Assembly (NCBI GenBank): GCA_016841005.1
Contig: JAEORG010000313.1
Coordinates: forward strand, 1-9,315
Reading direction: 5' to 3'
Source of the DNA: Candidatus Thorarchaeota archaeon
GTDB taxonomy: Archaea; Asgardarchaeota; Thorarchaeia; Thorarchaeales; Thorarchaeaceae
DNA length: 9,315 nucleotides
Below, piece after piece: positions 6,674 through 9,315 of this stretch; within the stretch, counting starts at the first letter, position 1; each line of letters starts with the position of its first letter. The notes beneath the pieces are model-generated. The model ran no database searches, had not been told where the DNA came from, and was given only the letters and a program-made list of their open reading frames with translations. The translations under genes and the position numbers were made by a program.

Positions 6674-6683
6674 CCTTATAAAG
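6674..6683 (+). promoter_or_regulatory. TATA-like box 3 upstream of tbp
   Basis: CCTTATAAAG lies 20-29 nt before the tbp ATG. If used, it would make transcription start at about the start codon itself, that is a leaderless mRNA. AGGAG at 6687-6691 would then lie outside the mRNA. Confidence 0.5.
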
Positions 6684-6702
6684 CGCAGGAGAATCAATTT
6701 TA

Positions 6703-7290
6703 ATGCCCCGACCAAGTCCAATCACAAAGATCGAGAATGTTGTCGCTTCAGTCATTCTAAACCAGAGACTTGACCTAGACGAAATTGCTGCAACTATGCC
6801 AAATGTTGAGTTTGATCCAGAGCAATTTCCAGGTCTAGTTTACCGTCTGAAGAAGCCCAAGACTGCAACACTCATCTTCAACTCAGGAAAGATGGTATGC
6901 ACTGGAGCCAAGAGCGAGAAAGAAGCAAAACGTGCGGTTCACAGAATTGTCAAGAATATCAAAGAAGCTGGCATCGAGATCACTGGTAAACCGATCATTG
7001 TTGTTCAGAACATTGTTGCCAGTGCAAGCCTAGGTGCGGAACTCAATCTAGAACTCGCAGCGATGAAGCTTGAGAACACACTCTATGAACCCGAACAGTT
7101 CCCAGGACTCATCTACAGAATGAGAGACCCCAAGGTCGTTATTCTTCTATTCGGTTCAGGGAAACTTGTCATTACTGGTGCCAAGTTCGAACCTCAAATC
7201 GATGAGGCTGCAGAGAAAGTCATGGATCGACTCCTTGAGCTTGGTGTCATGAGAATCCCAGAAGGCGAAGATTGGGATATTGACGAATAA
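6703..7290 (+). CDS. tbp: TATA-box-binding protein (archaeal TBP)
   Basis: This is the general transcription factor that binds and bends promoter TATA boxes and recruits TFB and RNA polymerase. The 195-residue protein is two direct repeats forming the saddle, about 7-90 and 98-181, offset by exactly 91 residues. The DNA-contacting asparagines Asn12/Asn103 are in 'ENVVAS' and 'QNIVAS'. The intercalating phenylalanine pairs are Phe42/Phe59 and Phe133/Phe150, in 'PEQFPGL.YR' and 'F.SGK.V.TGAK'. A short acidic tail (GEDWDIDE) ends the protein, as in many archaeal TBPs. The ATG at 6703 begins right before the first repeat. AGGAG lies 11 nt upstream, a rather long spacing. Three TATA-like boxes in front of the gene suggest binding by its own product. 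The gene appears monocistronic, with a hairpin and T-run after it. Confidence 0.97.
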   Translation: MPRPSPITKIENVVASVILNQRLDLDEIAATMPNVEFDPEQFPGLVYRLKKPKTATLIFNSGKMVCTGAKSEKEAKRAVHRIVKNIKEAGIEITGKPIIVVQNIVASASLGAELNLELAAMKLENTLYEPEQFPGLIYRMRDPKVVILLFGSGKLVITGAKFEPQIDEAAEKVMDRLLELGVMRIPEGEDWDIDE

Positions 7291-7310
7291 ATACTACGTG
7301 TACATTACAA

Positions 7311-7338
7311 TGAGGGGTATAATACCCCTCACAATTTT
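7311..7338 (+). terminator. Terminator-like hairpin plus T-run after tbp
   Basis: TGAGGGGTAT (7311-7320) and ATACCCCTCA (7322-7331) are perfect 10-bp inverted arms around a single A; the real loop would be 3-5 nt. ATTTTT follows at 7333-7338. It begins 20 nt after the tbp stop codon and is the strongest stem in the window. Confidence 0.65.
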
Positions 7339-7374
7339 TCCTTTGACTTTTTGATATCATCTTGAAAACTGAGA

Positions 7375-7396
7375 AACCACACCCTACGAAGTGGTT
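7375..7396. repeat. Inverted repeat just upstream of the kinase promoter
   Basis: AACCAC (7375-7380) and GTGGTT (7391-7396) are perfect 6-bp inverted arms separated by 10 bp. The right arm ends 11 bp before the TATAAATA box of the histidine kinase gene. The arms are 16 bp apart centre to centre, which fits a regulator dimer reading two major grooves, but short arms can arise by chance. Confidence 0.3.
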
Positions 7397-7407
7397 ACAT
7401 CGGGAGG

Positions 7408-7415
7408 TATAAATA
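7408..7415 (+). promoter_or_regulatory. TATA box of the histidine kinase gene
   Basis: TATAAATA, in the context CGGGAGG-TATAAATA-CC, is a near-consensus archaeal box with a purine-rich element just upstream. It predicts a start near 7437 and a leader of about 23 nt to the ATG at 7460. That leader has no ribosome site. A second AT-rich run (7443-7457) could be another TATA element serving a start at the ATG at 7511. Confidence 0.5.
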
Positions 7416-7459
7416 CCAATTCACTATTAGTCGAATATGTCATAATATAATATAATAGT

Positions 7460-8821
7460 ATGACAGAGCAGCTTGAGCTGCTATCAAAAGTAACTCCGAT
7501 AAATTGTGAGATGAATCAAATGCAATATGTACCAATCGAAGTAGTGTTAGAGATGTCAGCGATATTTGCTGGACTGTTCTTCACTGTGATTGCTATTATT
7601 GCAGTATACTACTATGCGATGGATATTCGTTTTAGACGATGGGCAATTTCCATGTTCCTGTTTTGGATCGCGTTTCTACCTGCATTTATACTCGTAGATT
7701 TCTATTATATAGGAGATTTCGTCAGTTCTCTGCTCAGAGTCTACGGTGCTATCACAGTACTGAAAGCTTTCGGATATTCACCACTTCGGAAATACTCAAA
7801 CATGGTAATACATCCCACAATATTTGTCATTATGGTATTTTATTGGATTCCTATTGTCTTTCTTGGATTACCAAATACTTCTGGAGCAATGATCACTTCT
7901 CCATTAATGGCGTTCGCATTTGCGTATGCAGGTAGAGAGATTCTCAATTTCACCCACAATAGAACTTTGGGATGGATGTCAGCTGGATTTTCATACTTTT
8001 CTTGGTCAATCTTCAGTATACCTTTGACTCTGCTTCCAATCATCCCTCAGATTGTTGGGTTTGAATATCTCCAGTTCATATCGCAATGTTTGGTGTTTGT
8101 CACAATGTTCCTCGCCTTTTTTGGTAGTATAACAAGAAGGCTAGAGCGAAATTTGAAACTGACAGAAATAACTGGAAGTTTAATTTCACACGATCTAAGA
8201 AATTACCTTAACGTGACTCAAAGCGCATTAGACCTTATCGAAGCCAAAGATGAGGAATCTGAAGAATTGCTTCAAACTGCCAAGGATACTATTACAAAGG
8301 CGTCTGAGTTCATTAAGAACGTCAGAAGCATTCTCATCGATATTGGGATGCATTCGATTGCTATGGATGACATCGACCTTACTCTACTGGTCAATGATGT
8401 GATTAATCGGATCAAGCTTGAGCATCAGGTTGATGATAGTCAGCTAAAGGTGATTACACATGATTCCGCATTTGCTTGTACTTCACCACTGATGGCACAA
8501 GTCATCTGGAATATTATAGACAATAGTATATCACACTCTCCTGATACTCCACAGGTCCTAGTATCGATTCAAACAAACAATAATTCAGTCATAGCGATTT
8601 CCGATAAGTCTGGAGGTCTACCTGATGAACTGAAGGAAAAACTTCTCACTAGAGGAAATGATGCAAATGGTCTTGGATTAGGTCTTATGTTGATTCGAGA
8701 GATTTCAAATGTTTGCAGTGTAGTTCTGAAAGTTGAAGACATATATGAAGAAGGCTCTGTAATAGGAACCACATACTATCTTGAATTTCCCGCTGCAGGA
8801 GGAATACCTGGAACCCATTAG
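7460..8821 (+). CDS. Membrane sensor histidine kinase
   Basis: This is a two-component sensor expected in the cytoplasmic membrane. Residues about 30-224 hold six or seven hydrophobic helices with very short loops. The input domain is thus embedded in the membrane and has no large outer sensor; I do not recognise its family. The cytoplasmic part has an H-box 'SLISHDLRN' with phospho-acceptor His244 in a long helical dimerisation region (about 228-300). A HATPase domain follows: N-box 'NIIDNSISHS' (Asn351, Asn355), a G1 region 'DKSGGLP' (Asp382) and a G2 box 'GLGLGL' (404-409). The usual D-x-G-x-G is D-x-S-G-G here, so the first glycine is replaced by serine; other key residues look intact, and activity is likely but unproven. 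No PAS domain, HAMP domain, receiver or response regulator gene is in the window, so the partner is unknown. The ATG at 7460 lacks a ribosome site; Met18 (7511) is an alternative start. Confidence 0.85.
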   Translation: MTEQLELLSKVTPINCEMNQMQYVPIEVVLEMSAIFAGLFFTVIAIIAVYYYAMDIRFRRWAISMFLFWIAFLPAFILVDFYYIGDFVSSLLRVYGAITVLKAFGYSPLRKYSNMVIHPTIFVIMVFYWIPIVFLGLPNTSGAMITSPLMAFAFAYAGREILNFTHNRTLGWMSAGFSYFSWSIFSIPLTLLPIIPQIVGFEYLQFISQCLVFVTMFLAFFGSITRRLERNLKLTEITGSLISHDLRNYLNVTQSALDLIEAKDEESEELLQTAKDTITKASEFIKNVRSILIDIGMHSIAMDDIDLTLLVNDVINRIKLEHQVDDSQLKVITHDSAFACTSPLMAQVIWNIIDNSISHSPDTPQVLVSIQTNNNSVIAISDKSGGLPDELKEKLLTRGNDANGLGLGLMLIREISNVCSVVLKVEDIYEEGSVIGTTYYLEFPAAGGIPGTH

Positions 8822-8828
8822 GTTGTTC

Positions 8829-9315
8829 CTAGAAGATTGCAAAACCTAGTGGTGGAATACTGACTACCAGAATTATCATCGCTAGTATAAAAAAGATAAT
8901 TCGCGATTTGGAAACAGGAACAGTATCATCTAGTGCTCCGGGATGACCTCCTCGGAATGACATTGCAAGTACGAGAATTGCCATTGTAAAGAATCCTACA
9001 AGAAACATGACAGCAATAGCAGCATATCCAATGTATTTGTGTGCCTTCTCATTTAGAATTGCTCGGAGTGCATGACCCCCGTCAAGTTGACCTGAAGGGA
9101 ACAAATTGAGAGCGGTTACAAGACATCCAACCCAAGCTGCAAATCCTACGGGATGGATATAGATAGTACCTCCTGCAGGGATAACATCAGCAAAGAAAAA
9201 TTCTACTAACATACAGATCAGGGGTACAGGTAGAGAACCAGATTGACCCGGAAAAGTAGCATCGATTGCTGAGAGGTGTTCTGCAGTCACTGCTACAGAC
9301 AGCGCAAAGCCGAGG
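8829..9315 (-). CDS. Site-2 protease family membrane metalloprotease (M50), C-terminal part (5' end outside window)
   Basis: The minus-strand frame is open to the right edge, so the GTG at 9288-9290 is probably internal and about 161 residues of the C-terminus are visible. The key block is 'NLFPSGQLDGGHALRAI' (codons within 9078-9106 and on), the N-x-x-P-x-x-x-L-D-G motif whose Asp is the third zinc ligand of S2P intramembrane proteases. The HExxH half lies outside the window. Hydrophobic helices surround it. A loop 'RGGHPGALDDTVPVS' and a final helix follow, an ending that resembles EGY-like archaeal and plant members. The substrate, perhaps a membrane-tethered regulator or misfolded membrane protein, is unknown. 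The gene converges on the histidine kinase with 7 nt between stop codons. Confidence 0.85.
   Translation of the reverse strand, partial: LGFALSVAVTAEHLSAIDATFPGQSGSLPVPLICMLVEFFFADVIPAGGTIYIHPVGFAAWVGCLVTALNLFPSGQLDGGHALRAILNEKAHKYIGYAAIAVMFLVGFFTMAILVLAMSFRGGHPGALDDTVPVSKSRIIFFILAMIILVVSIPPLGFAIF

Noticed and set aside
7840..8043. Minus-strand open frame within the kinase membrane domain
   Set aside because: It is a shadow of the hydrophobic coding sequence on the other strand, without start signals.
8810..8829. GGAAC...GTTCC inverted repeat at the convergent kinase/protease junction as a terminator
   Set aside because: It has only 5-bp arms with a 10-nt spacer and no T-run on either side, so it is too weak to call.
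1..9315. CRISPR array, insertion sequence, integrase or attachment-site signature
   Set aside because: No regularly spaced direct repeats, transposase or recombinase motifs, or terminal repeat pairs were seen. The window reads as ordinary chromosome.

Overview
The window looks like archaeal chromosome. The main signs are a two-repeat TATA-binding protein gene, TATA-type promoters of the CTTTATAAAG class, GGTGA/GAGG-type ribosome binding sites, and an asparaginyl-tRNA synthetase of the archaeal/eukaryal kind. The many secreted or membrane proteins rich in N-X-S/T sequons also fit. The mix of an FtsX-like permease, a surface protein built of carboxypeptidase-regulatory-like and Ig-like repeats, and an EGY-like site-2 protease reminds me of Asgard (Thorarchaeia-like) genomes. 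That placement is an impression and was not tested.

Layout, left to right. (1) The 3' part of an ABC-transporter permease of the FtsX/MacB type (+), cut by the left edge. It converges on (2) asnS (-) across a 41-nt gap that holds a symmetric terminator-like hairpin. (3) Upstream of asnS on the same strand is a 632-residue surface protein (-) with a signal peptide, six beta-sandwich-like repeats and a C-terminal membrane anchor. A second hairpin sits between it and asnS and argues for a shorter asnS product. (4) An alpha/beta hydrolase of the monoacylglycerol-lipase type (-) and (5) a LigB-family extradiol (DOPA-type) dioxygenase (-) follow each other with a 61-nt gap and may be one operon. 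(6) Divergent from these is tbp (+). The shared intergenic region holds a 10-bp-arm inverted repeat and three consecutive TATA-like boxes in front of tbp. (7) After a strong terminator-like hairpin comes a membrane histidine kinase (+) with its own TATA box and a possible operator. (8) It converges, with only 7 nt between stop codons, on the 3' part of a site-2 (M50) metalloprotease (-) cut by the right edge.

No gene set here makes an obvious single system. The window mixes housekeeping functions (asnS, tbp) with envelope, sensory and small-molecule enzymes. Transcription units appear mostly single-gene. The most notable non-coding content is the regulatory DNA between the dioxygenase and tbp, and the GC-rich stem plus T-run structures at several gene ends. 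I saw no CRISPR array, insertion sequence, tRNA, rRNA or prophage gene. No stretch longer than 300 bases lacks a gene; the longest gap is 4613-4839.
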